Shown here: positions 15,583 to 22,006 of the stretch, piece after piece | Layout: every line of letters begins with the position of its first letter | How positions within the stretch are numbered: position 1 is the first letter of the stretch | Assembly (NCBI GenBank): GCA_049291395.1 | Contig: JBATPJ010000006.1 | Location: 1 to 22,198 of the forward strand | DNA length: 22,198 nt | Reading direction: 5' to 3' | Source: JAPUDQ01 sp049291395 | GTDB taxonomy: Bacteria; Patescibacteriota; Saccharimonadia; Saccharimonadales; Saccharimonadaceae | Position numbers and translations under genes: made by a program | The notes under the pieces: generated by a model | Told to the model about the DNA's origin: nothing | What the model saw: only the letters and a program-made list of their open reading frames with translations | Database searches by the model: none

Positions 15583-16593
15583 TTATCCAATCGTTTTCGC
15601 CACGTCAGCGGTCAGCTCGACGAGGCGGTTGCTATAGCCCCACTCATTGTCGTACCAAGCGACGACTTTGAGCATATTACCGCCGACCACTGCGGTGAGT
15701 GGCAGGTCGACGATACAGCTGTGGGCGTTGCCTTTGAAGTCGCTCGAGACGAGTTCTTCTTCGGTGACGTCGAGGATACCCTGGTAAAACGGTTCTTTGG
15801 CAGCAGCTTTAAAGACGGCGTTGACTTCATCGACGGTGACGTCTTTTTTGAGCAGCACCACAAAGTCACTCATGCTGACGACTGGAGTCGGGACGCGGAC
15901 GCTCAGTCCACCAAATTTACCGTTGATCGCGGGTAGTGCCTTACCGGCGGCGATACTGGCACCAGTCGTCGTCGGAACGATGTTTTCAGCTGCCGCCCGC
16001 GCTTCACGGAGATCTTTGGCTGGTGCATCTTGTAGTTTCTGGCTCGCAGTATAGCTATGGACGGTCGTCATCATGGCTTTTTCGATACCAAAATGACTCT
16101 CGAGGACGCCCATGACCGGCGTAATACAGTTCGTCGTACAGCTGGCGTTGCTGATGACATCAGTTGCCGAGGCGATCTTGTCGTCGTTGACACCGAGTAC
16201 GATCGTATCGGCCCCGTCACCTTTGGCGGGAGCTGAGATAATGACTTTTTTGGCGCCTGCTGGGTCGATATGTGCCCGCGCTTTGGCCGGATCGACAAAG
16301 AAACCAGTTGACTCGATCACGACATCGACGTGCATCTCATCCCATGGCAGATTGGCTGGCTCTTTTTCGGCTAGCACCACGATGTGTTTGCCATCGACGA
16401 TGATACCGGTGCCGTCGAAGCCAACTTCATGATCATATTCACCATAGCTCGAGTCGTGTTTGAGCAGATGTGCTAGTGTCTTTGTATCGGTCAAGTCGTT
16501 GATCGCGACGATCTCGAGATCGCTTCGATCGAAGGCGATCTTAAAGGCGTTGCGGCCGATGCGCCCAAATCCGTTGATTGCTAGTTTTGCCAT
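15583..16593 (-). CDS. gap: Glyceraldehyde-3-phosphate dehydrogenase
   Basis: Oxidises glyceraldehyde 3-phosphate to 1,3-bisphosphoglycerate with NAD(P). Predicted 336 aa. The Rossmann start KLAINGFGRIGRNAFK, Asp33 in AINDLTD (favouring NAD), catalytic Cys152 in SNASCTTNC, His179 in TTVHSYTASQ, and the C-terminal WYDNEWGYSNR are all present. The ATG at 16593 has GGGG 5 nt upstream; the GTG at 16599 was not chosen. It is the first gene of the long minus-strand sugar-phosphate operon, with a TATAAT box 44 nt upstream and divergent rel. Confidence 0.97.
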   Translation of the reverse strand: MAKLAINGFGRIGRNAFKIAFDRSDLEIVAINDLTDTKTLAHLLKHDSSYGEYDHEVGFDGTGIIVDGKHIVVLAEKEPANLPWDEMHVDVVIESTGFFVDPAKARAHIDPAGAKKVIISAPAKGDGADTIVLGVNDDKIASATDVISNASCTTNCITPVMGVLESHFGIEKAMMTTVHSYTASQKLQDAPAKDLREARAAAENIVPTTTGASIAAGKALPAINGKFGGLSVRVPTPVVSMSDFVVLLKKDVTVDEVNAVFKAAAKEPFYQGILDVTEEELVSSDFKGNAHSCIVDLPLTAVVGGNMLKVVAWYDNEWGYSNRLVELTADVAKTIG

Positions 16594-16637
16594 TTCCACC
16601 CCATTTCTTCATTAAGCAGTAGCATTGTTCACTTATG

Positions 16638-16643
16638 ATTATA
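16638..16643 (-). promoter_or_regulatory. -10 box of the gap operon
   Basis: TATAAT on the minus strand, 44 nt before the gap ATG, giving a leader of about 37 nt that contains the GGGG ribosome site. It lies back-to-back with the rel promoter. Confidence 0.5.
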
Positions 16644-16672
16644 TATCGGGAGAACTAACTGCGAAAGTCCTA

Positions 16673-16678
16673 TATAAT
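16673..16678 (+). promoter_or_regulatory. -10 box of rel
   Basis: TATAAT, 7 nt before the rel ATG at 16686 and without a ribosome site, so a leaderless mRNA is expected. No -35 match is seen. Confidence 0.55.
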
Positions 16679-16685
16679 ATACCGT

Positions 16686-18170
16686 ATGAAAAAGCATCAA
16701 CTGTTGTCGCTCGCGGAAAGTGCTTACAACGAGGATCAGCTCGCCGAGCTGACCAGTGCTATTGACCTTGCCATCGAAAAACACGCCGGCCAGAAGCGTC
16801 GTAGTGGCGAGCCATACGTCACTCACCCGCTTGCCGTCGCGGCTATCCTCGTCGAATGGGGCATGGATATCGACACCGTAATCGCTGGAGTGCTTCACGA
16901 TACACTTGAGGATACCGAGACAACGTTCGAAGAACTTGAGAAATACTTCGGACGTGATGTCGCGTTTCTCGTCGCCGGCGTAACCAAAGTCAGCCGTGCT
17001 CGCTCTGGCATGAAAGACCTCAGCCACTATCTACCGGAGACCAAGGACAATCTCACAAAGCTGCTGATCGCCGTCGGCCAAGATGTCCGCGTCATCATCA
17101 TCAAGCTCGCCGATCGCCTCCACAACATGAAGACACTCCGCCACATGCCGCACGACAAACAGATCAAGATCTCTCGTGAGACCATCGAGGTTTTCGCGCC
17201 CATCGCCGATCGACTCAACATGGGTCGAGTTCGCGTGCAGCTCGAAGAGTTGGCATTTTCGTATCTCAACCCCAAAGAATTCAAACATCTCCAGCGTGAG
17301 ATCAAAGTCCGCCTTGGCAAAAGTCATCGTAAGCTCGCTCACGTCCGCGAGGCAGTCGACAGCAAGCTCACCGCAGAAAAGATCGATCATCAGATGGATG
17401 GACGGGTCAAAAGCGTCTTTAGCCTCCACAAAAAACTCAAGAAAATCCCCGATATCGATGAGATTTATGATCTCATGGCGCTGCGCGTCATCGTCGATGA
17501 CGTCACGACGTGTTACCTCGCCCTCGGGATCATCCATAGTCTCTATCCGCCGATGGTAAACCGCATCAAAGATTACATCGCCCGGCCAAAACTCAATGGC
17601 TATCAGAGCCTTCACACCACGGTCATGACCGACAACGGCCAGATCGTCGAGTTTCAAATCCGAACCGAGCAAATGCACGACTACGCTGAGCGCGGTCTGG
17701 CGGCAAGCTTCCACTACAACGAGCAGAAACTAACCGACGCTTACAGCAAAGGACAGATCGCAGAGATGCCCGCTGATCTGCGCTGGATCCGCGAGCTCCA
17801 GGAAGTCGCCGCACAGCTCAACGAAGGCAAAGAAGTCGATGTCGACCATCTGAAGATTGACCTTTTCGGAGACCGCATCTTCGTCTACTCACCCAAAGGC
17901 GATATCTATGACCTGCCCGAAGGCTCTGGGCCGCTTGACTATGCCTACCGCATCCACAGCGACCTCGGCGAAAAGGCGGCAGGGTTTATCGTCAACGGCA
18001 AGATGGAACGGTTTGACTACAAGCTCCAGTATGGCGACATCGTCGAAGTTATCACCAAAAAGAACGCCAAGCCCAACCAAGACTGGCTAAGCTGGGTCTT
18101 TACGGCACACGCCCGGGCAAAGATTCGCGGGCAGCTCAACAAAGACCGTAGCAACAACCACCAAAGCTAG
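16686..18170 (+). CDS. rel: Rel/SpoT-type bifunctional (p)ppGpp synthetase/hydrolase lacking the regulatory C-terminus
   Basis: Predicted 494 aa. The hydrolase HD domain (about 25-180) keeps its metal residues: His47 in YVTHPLA, His71-Asp72 in VLHDTLED and Asp143 in KLADRLHNM. The synthetase domain (about 225-345) has RVKSVFSLHKK, DLMALRVIV (Asp262, Arg267), the substrate loop LNGYQSLHTTV with Tyr306, and Glu322 in VEFQIRTEQ. A TGS domain follows (about 391-455, DRIFVYSPKGDIYDLPEG). The protein then stops, whereas long Rel proteins (about 730 aa) continue with helical, zinc-finger and ACT domains that sense starved ribosomes. Both activities are predicted intact, so ribosome control may be reduced. 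Its TAG shares CTAG with the convergent NUDIX stop. Confidence 0.93.
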   Translation: MKKHQLLSLAESAYNEDQLAELTSAIDLAIEKHAGQKRRSGEPYVTHPLAVAAILVEWGMDIDTVIAGVLHDTLEDTETTFEELEKYFGRDVAFLVAGVTKVSRARSGMKDLSHYLPETKDNLTKLLIAVGQDVRVIIIKLADRLHNMKTLRHMPHDKQIKISRETIEVFAPIADRLNMGRVRVQLEELAFSYLNPKEFKHLQREIKVRLGKSHRKLAHVREAVDSKLTAEKIDHQMDGRVKSVFSLHKKLKKIPDIDEIYDLMALRVIVDDVTTCYLALGIIHSLYPPMVNRIKDYIARPKLNGYQSLHTTVMTDNGQIVEFQIRTEQMHDYAERGLAASFHYNEQKLTDAYSKGQIAEMPADLRWIRELQEVAAQLNEGKEVDVDHLKIDLFGDRIFVYSPKGDIYDLPEGSGPLDYAYRIHSDLGEKAAGFIVNGKMERFDYKLQYGDIVEVITKKNAKPNQDWLSWVFTAHARAKIRGQLNKDRSNNHQS

Positions 18171-18622
18171 GCTGATTCGACCAACTCGATGTATTTGGCA
18201 ATCGCCGGCTCGATGAAATCTTCGAAATAAAAGCTATCGAAATGAACATGGCGCAGCTCTTCGATCGTTACCCATCGATAACTCTCGTGCTCATAGCTGA
18301 GCGTCACCCCTGGCATATCGACCTGGGTCGTATAGAGCCATTTCTCGATGTCTCGCTTTACCCATGGGATCGAAACGATCTTGCGCTCGATCCTCAGAAG
18401 CCGACTCGGCGCGACGACGATACCGGTTTCTTCTGCTATCTCACGCACCATTCCCTGCGCGACCGTCTCGCCTTCTTCTATTATCCCGCCGGGCAAGTCC
18501 GGTAGATATGACAATTGCGGGTACTTGGTGTGATCACCGATCGTCAGCAGCAGGATATGACCGTCACGGTTGACGATCAAACATTTCGCAATCCTGCCAT
18601 TCGTAGCACTAGCTTTCGCCAT
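18167..18622 (-). CDS. NUDIX hydrolase
   Basis: Predicted 151 aa from the ATG at 18622; an ATG at 18664 lies inside ppa and was not chosen. The NUDIX box is complete, with GGIIEEGE, REIAEETGI and the correct spacing (G-x5-E-x7-R-E-x2-E-E-x-G). Such enzymes hydrolyse nucleoside diphosphates linked to another group. Substrate cannot be told; a house-cleaning role on damaged nucleotides or a nucleotide sugar is possible. It follows ppa, which removes pyrophosphate, by 17 bp on the same strand, so the two are probably co-transcribed. Its stop overlaps the rel stop from the other strand by 3 bases. Confidence 0.9.
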   Translation of the reverse strand: MAKASATNGRIAKCLIVNRDGHILLLTIGDHTKYPQLSYLPDLPGGIIEEGETVAQGMVREIAEETGIVVAPSRLLRIERKIVSIPWVKRDIEKWLYTTQVDMPGVTLSYEHESYRWVTIEELRHVHFDSFYFEDFIEPAIAKYIELVESA

Positions 18623-18639
18623 AGGGAGCCTATCGGCAT

Positions 18640-19164
18640 CTAGCCTTTGTAGCGTTCGATGCACTCGTTGATAATCTTCGTCGCTTCGTCCGCGTTACCC
18701 CAGCCGAGAACTTTGGTTGAGCCTGGTTTTTTGAGGTCTTTGTAGTGTGTGAAGTGGTGCTCGATCTTTTGTTTCCATCGATCATGCAGGTCAGCGAGTG
18801 ACGTGATGGCGTTGTCGGTGTTGCGGTCATCGTCAGGCACGCAGATGATCTTGTCGTCGATCTCGCCGTCGTCTTCGAACTTCAGTACTCCGACGACACG
18901 AGCTTTGAGGAAAACTCCGGTCGGGATCGGGTCATTTGTCAGCACGAGCGTATCGAGCTCATCACCATCCTCGTCAAGCGTCGCGGGGATAAACCCATAG
19001 TTCACAGGTTTGGCAAAGATGCTTGGCTCCACGCGGTCGAGCTCAAACGCCGCGACGTGGCGGTTCCATTCGATCTTGAGCGTCGACCATTTTGGGATCT
19101 CGATGACAGTATTGATGACGCCATCAGATGACCACGGGGTGAGAACTTTATTAAAATCAGGCAT
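18640..19164 (-). CDS. ppa: Inorganic pyrophosphatase (family I)
   Basis: Hydrolyses pyrophosphate to phosphate, pulling biosynthetic reactions forward. Predicted 174 aa, normal for the soluble bacterial enzyme. The signature with metal-binding Asp residues is DEDGDELDTLVL, preceded by the conserved PVNYGFIPATL; further Asp/Lys metal and substrate residues lie in CVPDDDRN and HHFTHYKDL. The ATG at 19164 has AGGAG 8 nt upstream; an upstream in-frame TTG at 19188 was rejected. A TATACT box lies 48 nt upstream. It heads a two-gene unit with the NUDIX gene. Confidence 0.95.
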   Translation of the reverse strand: MPDFNKVLTPWSSDGVINTVIEIPKWSTLKIEWNRHVAAFELDRVEPSIFAKPVNYGFIPATLDEDGDELDTLVLTNDPIPTGVFLKARVVGVLKFEDDGEIDDKIICVPDDDRNTDNAITSLADLHDRWKQKIEHHFTHYKDLKKPGSTKVLGWGNADEATKIINECIERYKG

Positions 19165-19212
19165 ATGCTTATCTCCTATTCTGAGCAAATTATGTGATGT
19201 TGGTTACTCTCT

Positions 19213-19218
19213 AGTATA
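19213..19218 (-). promoter_or_regulatory. -10 box of ppa
   Basis: TATACT on the minus strand, 48 nt before the ppa ATG, leaving a leader with AGGAG. The -35 position has no good match. Confidence 0.45.
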
Positions 19219-19235
19219 CCACCCACACTTCTCAT

Positions 19236-19409
19236 CGTTGAGGCCAACGTCGCCTATAGCGTTACCCGAAACCTCAAACGTCCCCCGAGGGGCAATTGGC
19301 CGTATCGGCCACGTCCAGCCAAGGCGCAGGCTCATCAGTTGGCGGCTGGACGAATTTGCCCCGAGAGGGATGTTTGCGGTTTCGGGAGCTCAACCCATGA
19401 CACCTCATG
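19236..19409. ncRNA. Large inverted-repeat structure, candidate non-coding RNA
   Basis: The core at 19265-19386 folds on itself. CCCGAAACC (19265-19273) pairs with 19378-19386 over 9 bp. After one mismatch, 19275-19284 pairs with 19367-19376 over 10 positions. GGGGCAA (19289-19295) pairs with 19356-19362. Inside lie a side hairpin GGCCG-TAT-CGGCC (19298-19310) and a perfect 9-bp stem (19312-19320 with 19344-19352) closing a 23-nt loop, which makes a three-way junction. Small hairpins flank it at 19236-19249 (CGTTG/CAACG) and 19396-19409 (CATGA/TCATG). The G80-T371 type pair (19280/19371) is a wobble only in plus-strand RNA. No SRP, 6S, tmRNA or RNase P signature was recognised. A DNA-level element is an alternative. 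Confidence 0.45.
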
Positions 19410-19435
19410 ATAAATACTAGGTGAAGTGCTATACT
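19407..19435 (+). promoter_or_regulatory. Promoter of the phosphodiesterase gene
   Basis: The -35-like ATGATA (19407-19412, 4 of 6 matches) and TATACT (19430-19435) are separated by 17 bp, and the ATG is 6 nt after the -10 box. A leaderless mRNA is expected. Confidence 0.5.
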
Positions 19436-19441
19436 GTCACC

Positions 19442-20125
19442 ATGCTCGTCATAGGTCATCGAGGTGCGGCAGGTGAGAAGCCTGAAAACAGCCTGGCAGC
19501 CATCAAGGCTGGTCGTCGCTCCGGTGCTGACGTACTTGAATTTGACGTGCGCTTGACCCGCGATGGTCGCCCTATCCTTGCCCATGACGACAATCTCCGT
19601 CGCACCCATGGTCTCGATATTTCCATCCACAGCCTCACGCTCAAAGAGCTCCAGAAACGCACAGCCGGGTCGATCGCACCGATCACCACGCTCGAAGAAG
19701 TCTTCAACGATTCACTCGGCCGTATCATGCTCAATATCGAGCTCAAAGAAAAAGGCACGGCGCTTGCCGTCCTCGATGTCTTGCACCGTGATACCTATAA
19801 AGCCCATATCGACAAGGTTTTTTTGTCGTCATTTTCCTCGCGCGAGCTCGTCCGTGCCCGCAATCTCAACAAAAAGATCAAACTCGCCATGCTAATGCGC
19901 CTGAACCCCTTCGCCTTCCTCGCCTGGGAGCGCAAACTTCACCTCAGCGCGGTCGGTCTCCACCGCCTTCACCTCAACCCCCTCGTCATCCAAGCCGCTC
20001 ACCAGCTCGACATCTTCGTCTATGTCTACACCGTCAACCGCCGCGCCGCCCTCAAAAACCTCGACAAGCAAGGTGTTGACGGTGTGGTGACTGATTATCC
20101 AACGAAATTCGTATCACACTCTTGA
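19442..20125 (+). CDS. Glycerophosphodiester phosphodiesterase family protein
   Basis: Predicted 227 aa of the GDPD TIM-barrel family, which hydrolyses glycerophosphodiesters to glycerol 3-phosphate and an alcohol. The start IGHRGAAGEKPENS carries the catalytic His and Arg and the PEN motif. The metal-binding Glu and Asp are in LEFDVRLTRDG and the second catalytic His in ILAHDDN. A further metal Glu is in LNIELKEKG. The C-terminal YVYTVNRRAALKNLDKQGVDG and VTDYP match the family end. No signal peptide is seen, so it acts in the cytoplasm, perhaps on lipid head groups taken from a host or the environment (inference). The ATG at 19442 was chosen for its promoter spacing; an upstream GTG at 19421 would precede the -10 box. 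Confidence 0.93.
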   Translation: MLVIGHRGAAGEKPENSLAAIKAGRRSGADVLEFDVRLTRDGRPILAHDDNLRRTHGLDISIHSLTLKELQKRTAGSIAPITTLEEVFNDSLGRIMLNIELKEKGTALAVLDVLHRDTYKAHIDKVFLSSFSSRELVRARNLNKKIKLAMLMRLNPFAFLAWERKLHLSAVGLHRLHLNPLVIQAAHQLDIFVYVYTVNRRAALKNLDKQGVDGVVTDYPTKFVSHS

Positions 20126-20150
20126 CATATATACTTATTTGTGCTATCAT
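20122..20150 (+). promoter_or_regulatory. Near-consensus sigma70 promoter of the orphan unit
   Basis: TTGACA (20122-20127), a 17-bp spacer and TATCAT (20145-20150) give the strongest promoter in the window and the only one with a perfect -35. The -35 overlaps the stop codon of the phosphodiesterase gene. Expected RNA start is near 20156-20158. Confidence 0.8.
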
Positions 20151-20155
20151 TACGT

Positions 20156-20191
20156 ATGATTCGATCTTTAATATCGCTTTGCGTGGCATGA
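20156..20191 (+). CDS. Candidate 11-aa leaderless upstream ORF
   Basis: An ATG lies 5 nt after the -10 box, the same spacing as the leaderless genes elsewhere in the window. It opens MIRSLISLCVA and a TGA stop. It could be a leader peptide of the structured RNA or chance. Confidence 0.2.
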   Translation: MIRSLISLCVA

Positions 20192-20688
20192 TATAGGTCT
20201 AAATATTGATTTAATCCTATTTCTTGCCGCACAGGCAACAGTGTTCAGCCTCGCTGAACAGCACCCGTCCGAGACCGATGGACGGCCAGCAAGCCCCAGA
20301 CACGGGGTACCAGAACGATTTGGGAGCGTCCGATTGCCTCTTCGTTCGATGTGACCGGTTTAGCCCGGAAACATTCACCTTCTAAATAGGAATTACTGGC
20401 CGGGGACACGGTACCGTTGACGTTGACTCATGGGCTAAACACGTGGGAATACTGAGGGTTGCTGTTCGTCGCAGCAATGGAGCGGAATCTTCGTGATACC
20501 GCAACGATCGTGACATGCCCCAAACCCGGCGCACGGGAATATGACGTGTGTAGCTTCGGCTACCCGGAGCTATTGGCGCATTGGTGCTTTCATAGGCCAA
20601 GACGTAGATAGACTGGTCTACACATCCGTGATACCGCCGGCCAGCATCTCACCCCCCCACCCGTCCGCGAGACGCTAAGGAGACTGAG
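20157..20688 (+). ncRNA. Long, heavily structured 5' leader or large non-coding RNA
   Basis: This is the only gene-free stretch over 300 bases. Stems found in order: TTGCC/GGCAA (20224-20238); TGTTCAG/CTGAACA (20242-20260); CCGTCC/GGACGG (20265-20285); CCCC/GGGG (near 20294-20307); TCCTATTT (20215-20222) with AAATAGGA (20384-20391); GTTTAGCCC (20358-20366) with GGGCTAAAC (20432-20440); a palindrome ACGGTACCGT near 20408; TTGCTG/CAGCAA (20459-20477); GCGGAATC/GATACCGC (20482-20502); CCCG/CGGG; GTAGC-TTCG-GCTAC, a UUCG tetraloop hairpin near 20549-20562; and GTAGA/TCTAC near 20604-20621. With the promoter before it and a translation-start stem at its end, it looks like a regulated leader or an ornate ncRNA. 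No known class was recognised. Confidence 0.6.
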
Positions 20689-20692
20689 ATGC
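20644..20692 (+). promoter_or_regulatory. Stem that would hide the start codon of the 90-aa gene
   Basis: GCATCTCA (20644-20651) is perfectly complementary to TGAGATGC (20685-20692), which contains the ATG at 20689. The enclosed loop holds a run of seven C, a small CGTC/GACG hairpin (20662-20674) and the AAGGAG ribosome site (20678-20683). Closing the stem should block initiation; opening would require an alternative fold or a ligand. The pairing is seen, the regulation is inferred. Confidence 0.55.
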
Positions 20693-20961
20693 GGACTGTC
20701 TACTTTACCATCGAAGATTGTTTTTCTTCAGTAACCGCTGGAAACATGAAGGAGACCCTCCAGGTCTTCATGGACAACTGCGAAGTCGACGGTACCGCTA
20801 ATTGGTACTACGACGAGTTCGTTGAGCCTACCGAGTACGGTGTCCGCGTGCGCGCATCTGGCCAGCCTCTTGAGGTATGGTATCAGATGTGCCATGAGAT
20901 GGCACAGCTTTGCACACAGCTCTACGACTGTGGCGCCGGCATCGGCGTCCGGTTCAGCTGA
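20689..20961 (+). CDS. Orphan 90-aa acidic, Cys-rich protein
   Basis: Not recognised. The protein is soluble-looking, acidic, and has five cysteines (11, 31, 68, 75, 81) and several aromatics (W39, Y40, Y41, W64, Y65). The first strand-like segment TVYFTIED, a helix ETLQVFMDN, a polar middle, a beta-like YGVRVRASG and a helix EVWYQMCHEMAQLCTQLYD suggest a small alpha/beta fold. AAGGAG lies 5 nt before the ATG, the best ribosome site near any plus-strand gene here. It is the only gene in its transcription unit, between a strong promoter with a 530-nt structured leader and a terminator, which argues that it is real. Metal binding through Cys is possible but no spaced CxxC motif exists. Confidence 0.7.
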   Translation: MRTVYFTIEDCFSSVTAGNMKETLQVFMDNCEVDGTANWYYDEFVEPTEYGVRVRASGQPLEVWYQMCHEMAQLCTQLYDCGAGIGVRFS

Positions 20962-20968
20962 ACACTGC

Positions 20969-21010
20969 GGCAGATGCCGGTATCCCCTCGGGGCTCTACC
21001 GGCATCTGCC
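20969..21010 (+). other. Perfect 14-bp hairpin after the orphan gene
   Basis: GGCAGATGCCGGTA (20969-20982) pairs perfectly with 20997-21010, with an inner CCC/GGG closing a CTCG loop. It begins 7 nt after the stop codon and lacks a T-tract, so it is more likely an RNA 3'-end stabiliser or protein site than a terminator. Confidence 0.65.
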
Positions 21011-21028
21011 AACGTTCAATTTTGCATG

Positions 21029-21049
21029 ACAGGCATAAGCCTGTTTTTT
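21029..21049 (+). terminator. Rho-independent terminator of the orphan unit
   Basis: ACAGGC-ATAA-GCCTGT followed by TTTTTT on the plus strand. It is a textbook intrinsic terminator, overlapping the last bases of trxB on the other strand. Confidence 0.85.
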
Positions 21050-21998
21050 ATTTGCGTTTCAGTTCTTCCAGGTATTCTCGCATGCGAAGGGCCGCAGTGG
21101 CGCCTTCACCGACAGCGCTGGCGATTTGGGCAGTTGCACCTGAACGGACGTCGCCACTGGCGAAGACACCCGGCATCGAGGTTTGCAGTCCGATATCAGT
21201 TTTGATCATGCCGATCTCGTCGAGCTCGACGGCTGAGTCTTTCAAAAATCCGGTATTTGGCAGCAAGCCGATGAAGACAAAGACGCCATCGACCGCGAGA
21301 GTTGATGACGCACCATTTTCTGTGATTTTCACCCCGGATACCGTCTTGCCATCTGTCGAGACAATTTCATCGGTCGCCGTCTCGAGATGTACCGTCACTT
21401 TGCCAGCCTTTACTTGCTCATCGAGCTCATACAGCAAGACATCGCTTGCGCGTAGCTTCGATCGTACCAGAAGGTCGATATGCGTTGCGAATTTGAGCAA
21501 AAACAGCGCTTCTTGCACCGCCGAGTTACCACCACCGACCACAGCCAATGTCTTCTCGCGGTAAAACGCCCCATCACAGGTCGCACAGTAATGCACGCCG
21601 CGTCCGTAATAATCCGCTTCGCCGGGTATACCGAGCTTCTTGTAGTCCGACCCAGTCGCGATCAGCACCGCTTTGGCCTTCAGTGTACCGTCGAGCATCG
21701 TCTCGATCTCTTTGTGATCACCAGCATCGACGATCTTCATCACTTCACCATAGCGAATATCAGCGCCGAAACGCTTGGCCTGGGCTTCGAGCTGTTCGGC
21801 TAGTTTTAGCCCCTCGATACCATCGGCGAAGCCAGGATAATTGTCGACCCAGTCAGTCGTCGCCGCCAGCCCGCCCACGATACCCTTCTCGAGCAAAACC
21901 GTATCGAGGTCTTCCCGAGTGGTATACACCGCCGCAGCCAGCGCGCTCGGCCCCGCTCCGATCATGATGATGTCATGTAGTGTATCGTCGTGTTCCAT
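21048..21998 (-). CDS. trxB: Thioredoxin reductase (FAD/NAD(P)H-dependent)
   Basis: Reduces thioredoxin with NAD(P)H through FAD and a redox disulfide, supporting thiol balance in the cytoplasm. Predicted 316 aa. The FAD-binding start is IMIGAGPSALAAAVY (11-25), the redox pair Cys138/Cys141 is in HYCATCDG, the second nucleotide loop is GGGNSAVQEA (155-164; usual GGGDSA), and the C-terminal FAD motif is GVFASGDVR. The NADPH-recognition segment reads VRSKLRAS, less basic than the usual HRRxxxRA, so the electron donor may differ. A -10 box TAGAAT sits 8 nt before the ATG and overlaps AGGAA. Confidence 0.94.
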   Translation of the reverse strand: MEHDDTLHDIIMIGAGPSALAAAVYTTREDLDTVLLEKGIVGGLAATTDWVDNYPGFADGIEGLKLAEQLEAQAKRFGADIRYGEVMKIVDAGDHKEIETMLDGTLKAKAVLIATGSDYKKLGIPGEADYYGRGVHYCATCDGAFYREKTLAVVGGGNSAVQEALFLLKFATHIDLLVRSKLRASDVLLYELDEQVKAGKVTVHLETATDEIVSTDGKTVSGVKITENGASSTLAVDGVFVFIGLLPNTGFLKDSAVELDEIGMIKTDIGLQTSMPGVFASGDVRSGATAQIASAVGEGATAALRMREYLEELKRK

Positions 21999-22006
21999 AT
22001 CTTCCT

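Noticed and set aside
17031..17714. Long open frame antisense to rel (227 codons)
   Set aside because: It mirrors the codon pattern of rel, lacks a ribosome site and promoter, and the rel motifs explain the sequence.
19265..19386. Integron attC site or insertion-sequence terminal repeats
   Set aside because: The ends lack the RYYYAAC/GTTRRRY pattern, there is no integrase or transposase, and no target duplication is visible.
19318..19390. Hammerhead-like CTGATGAG and CCGAAAC words on the minus strand of the inverted-repeat element
   Set aside because: The words do not sit around the required stem II, and the strong helices there are incompatible with a hammerhead core.
20157..20640. RNase P RNA, tmRNA, SRP RNA, cobalamin riboswitch or group I/II intron
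   Set aside because: None of the conserved core words of these RNAs was found in the leader on either strand by eye.
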